From assembly GCA_003013855.2 (NCBI GenBank), contig ML058407.1:4544372-4608371 (forward strand): a stretch of 64,000 bases of DNA, in the 5' to 3' direction. The translations under genes were made by a program, and so were the position numbers. The stretch is from Liriodendron chinense. Taxonomy: Eukaryota > Streptophyta > Magnoliopsida > Magnoliales > Magnoliaceae. Below the pieces are notes generated by a model. That model searched no databases. It was not told the DNA's origin and saw only the letters and a list, made by a program, of their open reading frames with translations. Within the stretch, counting starts at the first letter, position 1, and each line of letters starts with the position of its first letter. Shown in pieces: positions 33,921 through 45,008 of the stretch.

Positions 33921-35010
33921 CAGAGGTATAACATAGATAGGTTTAGTTGTTTTTTTTAGTTTTGTGTCTTTCATAGATTTAGTTGTTGGAGTTGAAGACT
34001 TCCATGATCGACTCTCTCAGGTACTATTATTCTCACTCCCTTTTATTTTACCATTGCTCTCATGTTCATGCTCATTGCATATCTTTTTACATTGAGGACA
34101 ATGCAAGATTTGGTTGGGGGGTGAGATGAGATTCCTCATCTAGCAGTTTGCAACATTTCGAGCATTATATGTGTAAATTTTTTTGAATTTTCTAAAATTT
34201 CAAAACTCTTTTAGAAAACCTTATTTATATGCATTCGAGATGATACGAGTATAAGAAAAGGAGATACAAAGTGAGTGACGTTGCAAGTCTTGAATTTCTC
34301 TTGATATAATGGTTTTATATGTGAATTCCCCTATTTATGTGATTGATAGAAAATTTGAACACTCTTACACCTAGTTCACATTACATGATTTTCATGGGTT
34401 GAAAGGATTATGTGATTTGTGGATTAGCTAGACTTCGATTTGAGGTGCTGAGAAACCAAGCCGAGGTACTTTGTCCATCCTTGTCCATGGGAAAATAACG
34501 AAAGATATGGATTTCTAAAAATCCTATCTAATTTAAAAGAAAAAGGAAAAGGAAGGATGAAATTGGGAATGATGGAAAAAAGGTGGAAATTTTCGAAAAG
34601 GGCTACTTATTACCAACCGGGGGATGGTTTACTTGTAACCAAAGCCGGAAATGGGATGTAGTATGAAAGCCGTTAGAAAGACGGTAAGGCAAATTCCTGT
34701 CATTAACTTCTTGTTACTTTGTACACCTTGAGATCCATAGTTCAGTTGATCTATGAAGAAGATAATCCCAGAAACTCATGAGATGAACTTTCACTATACA
34801 CACTAGGTTGAATTTTGTTCGAGTTCTTCTATTCATCAATCAATCAGCGGAAATTTCATATAGACACTTATTATGTTTTGAGAGTTTGAGGTTTCAACTT
34901 CTATCACCTAATTTTCCAAATTTTGTACTTGTATGTCTCGGAATGGATAGAAACATAGTTTATGAAGGAGAGTTGGGTTTTCCAAACATGTTTTGCTTGG
35001 GACTAGCAAA
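33921..35010 (+). other. 3' non-coding region of the Athila-like element
   Basis: No env-like ORF. A G-rich GGTTGGGGGGTGAG stretch at about 34112-34125, after TACATTGAGGACAATGC, resembles the internal purine tract that follows pol in Athila-type elements. ORFs here are short and unsupported. Confidence 0.6.
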
Positions 35011-35026
35011 AAGCTGGTTGGGGGTG
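35011..35026 (+). other. Polypurine tract
   Basis: AAGCTGGTTGGGGGTG sits immediately before the 3' LTR start TGTTGAGC. Confidence 0.7.
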
Positions 35027-36463
35027 TGTTGAGCCTCTAATTTATACATGATATAGCCCATTACATCACATTATATGCATGGTTTGCATGTTTAAAAGGC
35101 TCATCTAATACATGTTTTGTGATTGTAGGAATGAAAGCAACTTCACCCAATTGGAGACCAAAAGAACATATTTAGATGCATTGGATGAAGATTGAAGGAG
35201 GACCAAAGAAAGAAGAAATCAAGTAGAAGAGAGAAGAGGAAAGAAAGGAAGAAAAAGTGGAGAAATAATAAGGGCCAACCGGTCCTGACCGGTCGGTCGA
35301 CCTGCTGGCTAGCTTGAAGAACACTGGATAAACGACCAGACTGGTCCGACCAGTCAAGACCGGTCGGCTAGCAGGTCGGACACCACCTTGGAAGCACACT
35401 GGACCTAGGAACGTCCTGGTCCGATCGGTCAAGACCGGCCGGCCAATGGGACAGCCACCTCTGAGCACTCCCTGGACTGAAAACACACAAGCACGACCGG
35501 TCAAGACCGGTCGGCCAGCCCAGTCCGACCGGCCATGACCGGTCAGCCATGTGAAAACAGCACGCCTTCTAAATCTGAACTCCAAAAAATTATGCACAGT
35601 GCGTATCTTTACGTAATTTCTGGAAGATTCCTAAGCAAGAGAGCTCCCCCACTATAAAAGGACACCTAGGGTCTCTTCCTAGGGCATGATAGAAGCCAAG
35701 GAACTTCGTGGGAGAGGAAGGAAGCCGTCGTGGAGCCTTTGCAACCCTCCAAACTTCGGGTTTTTATGTTTTCTAGTTTTCTTTTATGAGTTCTAGTTGT
35801 AGTATGACAATGCTCGGCTAGAATCTCTCAGCTAAAGCTAAGAGGTGAAGCTTGTAGCTAATTTCATGTTTGATTCAGTTTAATTCAAGTAGCTTTACTT
35901 CAAGTTCAAATTTTGAATGTTCTAGTTCTTAAAAATTGATATTTTTAGACGTTTTATGAGAGTTCATGTGCTCCGGACATGGATTCCTTGCAATTCTATA
36001 AGATTATCATGTTTTGCTTGATTAGATTCGAATTATGGTAACCCTTGAGCATGCCATAGTCCATAGGCACGGCTGTTACTCCGAAGGCTATGATTTTAAA
36101 TTCTATATGTGTTGAATGGGACTAGAACTTGGAAGTTCAACTTGAGTGGGATTGAATGTGTTTAATGCTTTATTTTCCAACTAGATGAGAGATAGGACTT
36201 CAAATCTAGTTGTGTATCATGCTTGGATTGATTAGATTGACATGGGATTACTACAAGTGGATCCTTGAAAGCCTTAGTGCCTTTAATTACCATTTTTCTT
36301 AAGTTATTGTTTTATCATAATTATCTCAATTGAAACCTCTAAATTATTGAAATCCTAGTTGCTGGAGCAACTTAGGAATTGTTCTCTAATTCCCCGTGGA
36401 TCGACCTTGGTCTTATCGAGATTTATTACTACATCGCAACCTTACACTTGAGGCAAGCGAACA
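35027..36463 (+). repeat. 3' LTR of the Athila-like element
   Basis: 1437 bp, TGTTGAGCCTC...GCGAACA, uninterrupted. GACCGGTC near-palindromes at 35287, 35358, 35433, 35505 and 35537. TATA box CTATAAAAGG at about 35651-35660. The U5 end carries TGGATCGACC...CTTACACTTGAGGCAAGCGAACA, shared by all LTRs of this family. Confidence 0.9.
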
Positions 36464-36672
36464 CAGTGCTAGTGACCATCTCTGTTTGGACGGGAGACTT
36501 AGCGGAGGACACCCCATGGTTTCTTAGTGCATCCAATGCTAGTGACCATCTCTGTTTGGATGGGTGACTTAGTGGAGGACACCCTATGATTTCTTAGTGC
36601 ATCCAGTGCCAGTGACCGTCTGCGTTTGGACAGGTGACTTAGTGGAGGACACCCATTACCTTAGCCACTCAA
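36464..36672. repeat. 70-bp minisatellite in the Tat LTR
   Basis: Three units of about 70 bp begin near 36464, 36532 and 36602 with (C)CA(G/A)TGC(T/C)AGTGACC and contain GTTTGGA(T/C)(G/A)GG and GACTTAG(T/C)GGAGGACACC. The left LTR of the same element has only about two units (9625-9666 and 11034-11110). Two LTR insertions (at 9667 and 24793) fall within units of this repeat. Confidence 0.8.
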
Positions 36673-36936
36673 CTGACGGATCCCGCCTTGGACAGGACGC
36701 ACATCAACTGGTCTTAACGATGAAGTATTTCAGACGTTTTAGAACTCTTTGATTACAGTTTTCGATGATAACCATAGTCCCTTTTGATTTAGTTTCGTAT
36801 CTCGATCCGGGATGAAATAAATTCATGCAATGGATGTAAATGAGCACAGCACAAAGTAAATATACTTTATGAATGCTCGAGAGAGGATCGCATTTATACT
36901 AGATATTCAGTGTATTAGACAGATTATGCATTTAAT

Positions 36937-38512
36937 TGTTGAGCTCTTAATTGTGCATATTCTAACCCCAATTCATCACTCATTATGCTTGTTGTTATGG
37001 TTTATAGACTAAACTAATGCATGGATTTGTGATTGTAGGGATGAGAGAGAGGAAGCATCAATTGAAGACCTAAAGGTGCTAGTTAGAAGCAAAAAAGATC
37101 AAAGGGGCTAAGCGTCGAAGAATGAAAGAAAGAAGTCAAAGAAAAGAAGAAGGAATGCAGAAGAAGGTGCCCACGACCGGTCGTCCGACCGGTCTTCCAA
37201 AGCCAAGGAACGATCGTCCGATCGGTGCGCACATGCACAGAGGAAGACCCAGAAGCCATAACTCTCTGGACTGTTCACGACTGGTCGTGTAACCGGTCGT
37301 TCACTTCTGCGACCGGTCGTGCGACCGGTCCTTAAATTAAATTTTCAGGCCGAAACTCTCTAGACTCTTTTTGGTCATTTTGAGACCGGTCGTCCAGCAT
37401 CCACGACTGGTCGTCCAGCCACTGCGACCGGTCGTCTGCGTAAGATTTGAACTTGCTATTTCTGGCGTCGATTTTCTCTACGCACTGCTTAAGTGTTACG
37501 CAGATTCTCGAATCTTCTGAAGTTGCGGAGCCTCCCCACTATAAAAGGACACCTAGGGATCATTCCTAGGGTATCTTAGAAGAGTTTAAGCAAGGTTGGA
37601 GGCGGTGGAAGTGGATTTCGGAGTTCCACAACTCCTTCTAGTTTGTTTTACTGTTTTTATAAGTTTTTTGGTTGTTTCATGTTTCCTTGGATCATGAACG
37701 GCTAAACCTCTTAGCTAGGGCTAAGAGGTGAAGCTTGTAGTGAATCTAAGATATTTCAATTCGTACTTAGTTGGTTTTAAGTTTGGAATTCATGTTTATG
37801 AACAATGGTTTGAAGTTTATACAAGTTTTAAGTGGTTTTTCTTAGTCTTATGATGACTCATGGATGTTTGGGAGAATTACTTAAGTTCTTAACTTCTTTG
37901 TATCAGTCTAGACCTGTATGATCTGAGGAATTGGAGTACGCTCTAGTACTATGATCTCCATGTGGGGACTTCCTACCAAAGTTCTACTTTTCTAGTTTTT
38001 TTAATTATGCAGGGGACTGTGCATGTGATTTGAATCATGTTCAAATTGTAATCTAGCCTTGTCTTGTGACAGGACTTGAGGATGGTTATGATTGTGAACT
38101 GAGCCTATTGGAATTGGGACTGACCTAATTGAGCATGCTCAGCCTAGCTTACATTGAGTGAATCATATGCATTGGACTTACATATGACAGATTGTTTGGT
38201 TTAACAGTTCTATCATCCGGCTAGATAGATCTTAATATCGATTCTACTTGAGAAAGTGAGAAACCACGGCGAATTGAACATCAAGGATTGCTACAAGTGG
38301 ATCCTTGAACCCCTAGTGCCTTTTTATAATTGTTTATCTTTAATTTAGTTTAAATTTGTTACTTACATCAATATAATACAAAAATCTGGTTGTTAGCTTT
38401 CAATAGATATTATTGGATGTGTTTGTGAAATCCCACACAAGTCCCTGTGGATCGACCTCGGTCTTACCGAGATTATTACTACATCGCAACCCTACACTTG
38501 GGGAAGCGAACA
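36937..38512 (+). mobile_element. Solo LTR, Athila-like family subtype B
   Basis: 1576 bp, TGTTGAGCTCTTAATTG...GGGGAAGCGAACA. Flanks are TTAAT at 36932-36936 and TTGAT at 38513-38517, a duplication with one mismatch. No internal sequence. TATA box CTATAAAAGG at about 37539-37548, GACCGGTC array at 37170-37440. Confidence 0.85.
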
Positions 38513-40626
38513 TTGATTTTATTGATCTACTTCGTATATATCTTTATGTCATCGATATTTTTGCCTTCGTGTCTTTGAGATCGCAATTGATTTCATTTGG
38601 CATTAGTACATTTTCGGGCCAACATGGCACTTCCCAGGGCTGGTTTACGATCCGATCAGAGGATTTGGTGAATACCTGTCACGATCGTCTTTGGATAGGG
38701 GTGGATTATGTCTACGAGGGTTGTAATGATGCCGGATCCACCTTGGTGTTAGTGCAATCGCACTCCATTTTGTTTAGTGTAAGTCGATTTCTGAGCCAGA
38801 TCCACCTTGGTGTTAATGCGATCGCACTCTACTTCGTTTAGTGTAAGTCGATTTCTTAGCCAACACGGCACTTCCCAGGGCTGAAAATGACTAAGTAGTG
38901 GACCTGTTTACGGTCTGATCAAGGTTTTCGAGAATCCTGAGATCAGATAATCTCGTTGTAATGCATGATTATGGTGTATCATGTTATGGCGGAGAGAAGT
39001 TTCCCTCTCGGGTTTAGTCAAATTCCGCCCGATTCCTCTCGATTTAGACCGTTTCCGGCTCTTTCGGAAGGGTTTCCGAGGTTTGCAATTTTGACTAAGT
39101 GTTGGCCTTTTTTTATCAAATTGCTGATTTGGCCCACTTAACATTGACCGTTGGCGAATCCAGTCTGGAGGATGAATAGAGGGCATTTATGTGTGTCTAG
39201 GAGTGTCATCTTGATTGGAAGGCGGGCCACATCACAGAAGGTCCAGGGCTCAAACTAGCATACAGGCGCATCTCCCATGTGGTGTGGGCGCATGTGGCCC
39301 TAAGTTGGGTGCATGTGATCCCACCCCAAGCGCATGTGGGAGAAAGAAAGTAGAGAGAGAAAGTTAGAGAGGGATTGGCACATGTGGCAAGGCACATGCG
39401 CCTACTCTCCTCCTCCCAGGCGCATGTCTTCAATGACTTGGTGTATTTTTGCACATTTCCCTTCCAAAGAATGGGCGCATGTGATATGACTTTGGAGAAA
39501 TTCTGAGAATTCTCCTTCCGGTGGGAGAAATCCCTTTCCGACGAAGGCATCCGATGAGGGGATGGGCGCATGTCCCTTTTCGGCTAGGATTCCGACACAG
39601 TATTTTTACCTCTAGAAGAGCTCTGGCAATCTCTCGAAAAGTGATCTCGTCCCTGTCTCATCGAGTGGAGGGGTATTTATAAAAGGTTTATCGGGTAGCT
39701 AATTGGGTCCACCAAAAATCAAATTTCATCGAGCGCATGTGATTGTGAAGAGGGGTCATGCGCATGTCTTAGGGAGGTGGGCTCATGTGCCCATGCAGTG
39801 GGCACATGTGCCCTATGTGGTGGGCGCATGTAACCTCTGTGGTGGGCGCATGTTGCCCCATTTAGCATCATTTCGATTTTTTTATCATTTTTATGATTTT
39901 TCTTAAATCAAAAGAGGGGGAGAATGTCGCTCATGCGCATGTGGTGAGAGGGTAGATGCATGTCTTCTCATGGCATCCGCATGTGGAGAGAGAGTGGCGT
40001 ACGCACGTTCCACCACTTAGAATATTTCAGGTTTTAAGATCCGACCGGCGACCTCCAGAGGGGGGCTACCATTTTAGAGACCGAAATCCCTGATGTCAAG
40101 CCACTTTTAGGCCATGATCGACCTCCTGAATGAACAGGGTGGGGTACCGATGGTCATCTGCTATGAATTTTGGTAGTTCTTTACCAATTTAGGCCCTCCC
40201 GATTGGCTCTTTGCAAAGGAATATTGTTCCGGGAAGCGCATGTATGGAAATATGGACCGCAAGGACTTCAAACTTACTAGTTAAGGTTTTTCGGGCATTT
40301 CGAATCATTTGGAGGCCATCCGCATGTCCGATTCCACTCTGAAATGGTACCTGTAGGCTTTCGAGCCCTTTTGGTCAATTCCGGATAGGGGTAAAACTTG
40401 TTTTGGTGCACGCAGGTAAAGATGAGCACCGCGCAATTTCGAAACTTGCAGGTTAAGGGTTTTAGGGCGTTCCGAATCATTTGGTGGTGATCCACATGTT
40501 CGATTCTGCTCCAGAATAGCATTTGTAGGTCTTGGTCACGATCACGCATGTTAGGGTTGCACTGGCATTTTTTCGAGTATTTTGGATCTCGAAATTGGTC
40601 CGAATCATCGTAGATGGACTGCTGCA
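38513..40626 (-). repeat. Right (5') LTR of the Tat-like element, last segment
   Basis: This matches 11395-13395 of the left LTR in order: TCGTATATATCTTTATGTCATC, the GGGCGCATG clusters (39250-39580 and 39720-39990) and the minus-strand TATA box (39674-39681). The match ends at CGTAGAT (40615). The true start of the minus-strand LTR may be TGCAGCAGTCC at 40626. A partial internal tandem copy of GATCCACCTTGGTGTTA is at about 38735 and 38800. Confidence 0.7.
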
Positions 40627-40980
40627 TATTGTTTTATAATGGGTGCGAATTTGAGCCCCAAAAATCATGCATAATGGTCATTCATAAATTTTCTTATTTA
40701 AGCATTAATGACCACGACATAGATTAGTAAAAACTGTGATACAACATTCATCAATTTAAGGTTATCTAAGAACAAAGACAGTTTAACAAATGATACCAAA
40801 ATAAAAGAACAAGTTAAACTATAAAAAGGCTTAGTGAGGCTAATTCCTCATATTTTCTTATGGTTCTAATTTTAATTACCCTTACTAAATTTTCTTATTT
40901 GCTCAACCTAGGGGTAATCTATTTCCTCAACTCCCTTATAAGGTAGACCAATTAGGGGGGGGCGGGGGTTTTGGAAACTC
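40627..40980 (-). other. No recognisable gene (internal part of outer SIRE-like element)
   Basis: AT-rich non-coding sequence between the Tat LTR end and the gag relic. A G-rich patch GGGGGGGGCGGGGG lies at about 40956-40970. Confidence 0.4.
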
Positions 40981-40989
40981 ATTCTTTAG

Positions 40990-41440
40990 AAGGTGATATG
41001 GTCAGGATTCTCTCTCAAGTATATATAGAGAGAGAGGTAGTAGTGGATGCCCTTAGAATACTCAATGACCTTTGGTCTTCATAACTAGGGGAGTCACTAT
41101 TTTCTAATTTAGACTCCTCCGTATCATCCCAAGTTGTTGTCGTAGCCTTTTTTCCATTGGCTTTATATTTTCTTGAACATTCATTGACAACATGACCATA
41201 ACCCTCACAGTTATAATATTGGACTTGTTTAGGTTATCTAGATGATTTACCCTTATGTTTCTCAATCATCTTGCCTTTCTTGTCACAACTCTTCCCTCTA
41301 TTAAGTTTAAGAAATTTCTTAAATTTTCTAGAAAAATCCTCATCTTCTTCTTCGTCGTCACTATTATCTTCTTCAGATTCAACTTTCCTATGCGGGGGTC
41401 TATAAGAAGATTTCAAAACAATGTTCTTCTATACCCATCA
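40990..41440 (-). pseudogene. SIRE-like gag remnant with zinc knuckle
   Basis: On the minus strand an acidic stretch (EEDNSDDEEEDEDF) and a basic stretch lead, after a stop near 41234, to YYNCEGYGHVVNECSRKYK, a C-x2-C-x4-H-x4-C-type knuckle in which the first Cys is replaced by Tyr (YNCEGYGH...C). WDDTEES follows as in the gag of the element at 62116 (WDETEES). It lies only about 20-50 bp from the primer binding site, so the N-terminal and core gag parts were deleted. Not functional. Confidence 0.65.
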
Positions 41441-41445
41441 ACTCA

Positions 41446-41456
41446 CTTTGATACCA
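41446..41456 (-). other. Primer binding site of the outer SIRE-like element
   Basis: On the minus strand this is TGGTATCAAAG, one base different from the initiator-Met tRNA site TGGTATCAGAG, two bases from the LTR end. Confidence 0.7.
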
Positions 41457-41458
41457 GT

Positions 41459-42696
41459 TGAAATTGCACCTATCATTCACACTTAAGTGCTTTGCATGTG
41501 GAAGCTTAAAGCGAAGCTACTAGAATCTTGGCTAAGTCCTGGGGGGGAGGGGATAAGACCATTTAAAAATTCATGCCTAATTAAAATATTTACCAATTAA
41601 AACTTAATTAAGCAATTAACATTTTGGCTTCCAGGCCAAGTGAGTCCAATCATATAGACTACAAATGATTCAATATTTAAGCAACTAGTCTATAAGAAAT
41701 GTGAAATACAACTTGTGTATGAATAATTAATCAGGCATTCATATAATTCACCAATTAAACTTGCAATGCATGAATAGAAATGTGCTCAATTAACAATCAC
41801 AAACACAAACATGTATAGTGGTTTGATTTTTCTACTCCGCTCTCGGTGGACGAACTCTTCCCTCGAGTGTACTGCAATTCACCATCTAGGAGTTTCAATA
41901 GGTTCCTCCCAAGTTAGGAGTTTTAACTAGGTTCCTCCCAACATTTACAGTCCTACAGAAGGACTTACAATGCTTTTCAAGACTAACTAATAACCTTGAT
42001 CCTAATATAAGGATCTATGATTACTCCGCTTGAGGCTTCCCATGGAGACTAACATGTACACACGTATGTCCGGTGGCTCCCCTTTAAAACTTTGATTTAA
42101 ACCCTACACAAGAGTTAATATCCTACACAAGAACCTAAACGAGTTTGGGTTACAAACTTTACACTCAATTTCCCAGGAAAAAAGAGTAAATGAATTCTAC
42201 AAATTGACAACCTTATTGGATCCGATCCCCTTTGTTGTGTCATTCTTGAGATGCTTCTTCATGCTTTCACGTGCTTGAATCCGCAACTTAATTGCTCCCT
42301 CGAATTGATGTTGATCTTCTTCAGCTTCAATGGTCGGCTTGCCTTGCATGTGATGCTTCGACGAGGTGGCCAAGGCAAATGGAGGGTGATAGAATCTTCT
42401 ATAACTAATGGAAAGTTGATTGCCTATAAGGATTCATCTAGATGGGTCTCTTAGAGGGTTCAAACAAGGTTTTACCTATTGGCTTGGTGTTTAAATTATA
42501 GAGAATGAAGGAGATTAAGTTCATCTTCACTTGAGCTTGAAATGCTCCAACATGTGATGAATTATAAGGAAGATGGTTTAAATATCCTAAGATTAGAGGC
42601 TCTAATGATATGGAGTTATGGCGGCTTCTAATGCACTAAAAACCCATTAAAATGCTCGATACCCGAATGGTAAATATATAAACTTAAGGTTCCAAC
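41459..42696 (-). repeat. 5' LTR of the outer SIRE-like element, interrupted
   Basis: It starts TGAAATTGCACC as written (U5 end on the minus strand). Shared blocks with the SIRE solo LTR include GGAAGCTTA...GGCTAAGTCCT and the CTCCCAA...GGTTCCTCCCAA gene-like repeats. It is cut at 42696 by a solo LTR (TSD CCAAC) and resumes at 44656 for about 350 bp. Its distal end is not recovered. Confidence 0.65.
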
Positions 42697-44650
42697 TGAA
42701 ATTACGCCTTTTGGATCAACACACTTGTATAGGCGTATGTGTGTGGAAGCTTAGAGAGCAACTAGTATTATGGCTAAGTCCTAAAGAGAGGGGGGGGGGG
42801 GGGGGGGGGTTTGATTAGGACCTTTTAAATCTCTTCGCTTACTTAATAGTTTTATCAATTTAAACTAAGTAAGTTATTAACACTTTGGCTTCCAACCCTA
42901 AGTGGGTCCAATTATAAGGCTAGTATATTATGAGCAATTAAGCAACTTAGCCTAAGCATGCATAGATAATCAAATGATTTAACTAATCATGCTTCTAATC
43001 TATGCAACCTATGCAGACTTATGAGAATGGATCAATGAGCTTAAGTCTACACTACTAGTAAAGGTACATATTGTGTGTGGATGTGCCTATCTAGTGCCTA
43101 GCATGCATTCCTTATCAATCATTCATAATTAAATAATTAAACATACAGTGCTAAGATAACAATGTGCTCAAATCAATCACAAACACAAGCATGTATAGTG
43201 GTTCGACTTTGGGTTTACTCCACTCTTGGTTCAAGTACTCAACCTCATTGAGCACACCGGCATTCACTATTAGAGGTTTTAAATGAGGTTTATCTCTCAA
43301 CCTTTATACGGAGGTTTTACCGGTTCACCTCTCATCCATTAACGGAGTTTTGGACAAAGGGCTAACTCTTAACCCAAACAGAGTTTTGGACATAGGCTAA
43401 CTCTCAACCCGATGCATGTTTACTCCCGTGTCGGAGGCTCCCCCTTGGAGACTAATTTAGGCCCGACAAACATGCCAAGGAATGGCAAATGTCCTTGAAT
43501 GTTTAGGCCTGACAAACGTGTCAAGGATCAATAAACGACCCTAGTTCGAGTTTAACAAACAAACTCTACACTCAACTCCCATAAGGAATTGAATGGAAGG
43601 ACTCTCAATAAAGATAACCTTACTTGTTGGATGAGCCCCCTATTCAACGCCGCTTTGGGTTGCTTGATCTCCACTCTCCTGTGCTTTTATCAGCTTCCCT
43701 TTGCTCCCCCGATCGTGTTGCCGCTGCATTGCCAATGCCTCAGCTACACTTGATCAATCACCTTGCATGTGATGCCTTTAAGATGCCCAAGCTGATAAGA
43801 GGGTAGGTTTGAGAACTCTACAACTAATGGGAATCGGTTGCCTAGAGTTGCTTACCTACAAAGATCTCATCTTAGAGCTTTGGATAAGGATTTGACAATC
43901 AATAAAGATCCAAACTCTAGAGATTAAAGAGGGGCACGATCATCTTCAACAATGCTATATTCTTATGTTAAATCACAAGGAAGATGTCTTGTAAAGGTTA
44001 AGAATTGAGCCTCTAATGATCTCCAACAATGATGGCTTCAATCCTCTAAAAAACCCTCTCCTTACCCCAAAAAAATGAGCTAAGCGTTTAAATAAGAAAG
44101 CCCTCAACAGCTATAAAACGGCTGTAAAATGGCTCTGTCTGACCTGTCCTATTGATGGTCACGACGTGAAAAGCTTTCTGTCTTAAAAATGTTGGTCGTC
44201 GACCGATCGGTAACTGGTCAAATGATCGATCGAATTTAGAACCCAGAGACAGAAAATTTCTGTTAACTCGATGTCCTCTTTGGGCCTTCTGCGGACCGGT
44301 CGGGCGATCGGCCAGGCATGTTTTTCTGTTGCATTATGGGTTTCGTTTTACAGTAGAACATGCAACCTCTTAACCATGATTTTGGCGATCTTTTGGGACA
44401 CCTAAGGCCAATCTAGGATGACTAAGGGTATATCTAATGATCTATGGTCATCTAGAGGTTATAGTTTTGATTTTGGTCAAGGTTCAAGGATCACTAAGGC
44501 ATCTCTTTTACCTATTTTTTTTCCTTGATGCAGCAGGTCCGCATGAGTCTTTGGTCTTCGTCTTCATTAAGCTCAACCGACATTAGATTCACTGACTTAA
44601 GTAATTGACAAACAAGGTACACTAGTATCTCACAAAAAAGTGCACTAACA
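42697..44650 (-). mobile_element. Solo LTR of SIRE-like copia family, TSD CCAAC
   Basis: 1954 bp, TGAAATTACGCC...GTGCACTAACA as written, flanked by CCAAC at 42692-42696 and 44651-44655. Same family as 25492-27452 but inverted. A 20-bp G run at 42790-42809 lies near its U5 end. The GACCGGTC/GATCGATC-type array is at about 44195-44320, with the TATA-like box on the minus strand near 44085. Confidence 0.9.
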
Positions 44651-45008
44651 CCAACATCTAGAAAATGGGCAGAAATAGTTAATCTTCGGTTGCACCGAAC
44701 AGTGTCTTCGATCACACCAAAGCTAGCCGAAGTCCTATCAGCTAGAGCTAAATTAACATGTCTTTCATGAAAGCTCGTTGTCCAGTCTTGGACCATTTCG
44801 GTCATACCAAATGTGAACTTTGGTGTCGTCGAAGACAATCGAAGGTACGCCCACTTGCAGTTGAATTTGCAAGATTTCATGGCTACTTGCTGGACAAATT
44901 TGGATGATTTTGGCTGGACAAAAAAAGGGGTTCGATGGGACCGAAGAACCCTAAAAAGTGTTGCTTAAGCTGTTCTATTTTTAGCATTTTGGGGCCTCTA
45001 ATGCCTAA
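44651..45008 (-). repeat. Remainder of the outer SIRE-like LTR
   Basis: Continuation after the solo LTR. It contains repeated GGTTGCACCGAA/GGTCACACCAAA words (TTCGGT near-repeats at 44685-44960), another possible U3 array. The end of the LTR was not found, and a new repeat seems to start with TGTTATCGCTGG at 45009. Confidence 0.35.

Larger units (their letters stand above)
24793..36463 (+). mobile_element. Athila-like gypsy retrotransposon, nearly complete but decayed, TSD CAGTG
   Basis: LTRs at 24793-28193 (interrupted) and 35027-36463 both run TGTTGAGC...GCGAACA. CAGTG duplications stand at 24788-24792 and 36464-36468. The order is LTR, Asp-tRNA PBS, gag, protease, reverse transcriptase/RNase H, integrase, polypurine tract, LTR. 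Coding regions carry several frame breaks and stops. About 1.1 kb between integrase and the 3' LTR has no env-like ORF. The element is younger than the Tat element it interrupts. Confidence 0.9.
8935..40626 (-). mobile_element. Tat-lineage gypsy retrotransposon, heavily nested and lacking pol
   Basis: Two matching LTRs frame this unit: a left copy from 8935 and a right copy from 24114, both starting TGTTAGAACTAGAAAAAT. The primer binding site at 24094-24110 is on the minus strand, so the 5' LTR is the right one. Between them lie a minus-strand gag, a short remnant near 19440-19532 and a plus-strand PMD gene. This order (gag, pol, antisense extra ORF, 3' LTR) is that of Tat elements with an antisense aORF. 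No reverse transcriptase or integrase was found, so pol was probably deleted. Solo LTRs and a full Athila-like element are inserted in it. The right end is uncertain (40615-40660), and I could not confirm a target duplication. Confidence 0.65.

Noticed and set aside
33921..35026. Env-like gene after integrase of the Athila-like element
   Set aside because: Only ORFs of up to 74 codons without signal or membrane pattern are present.
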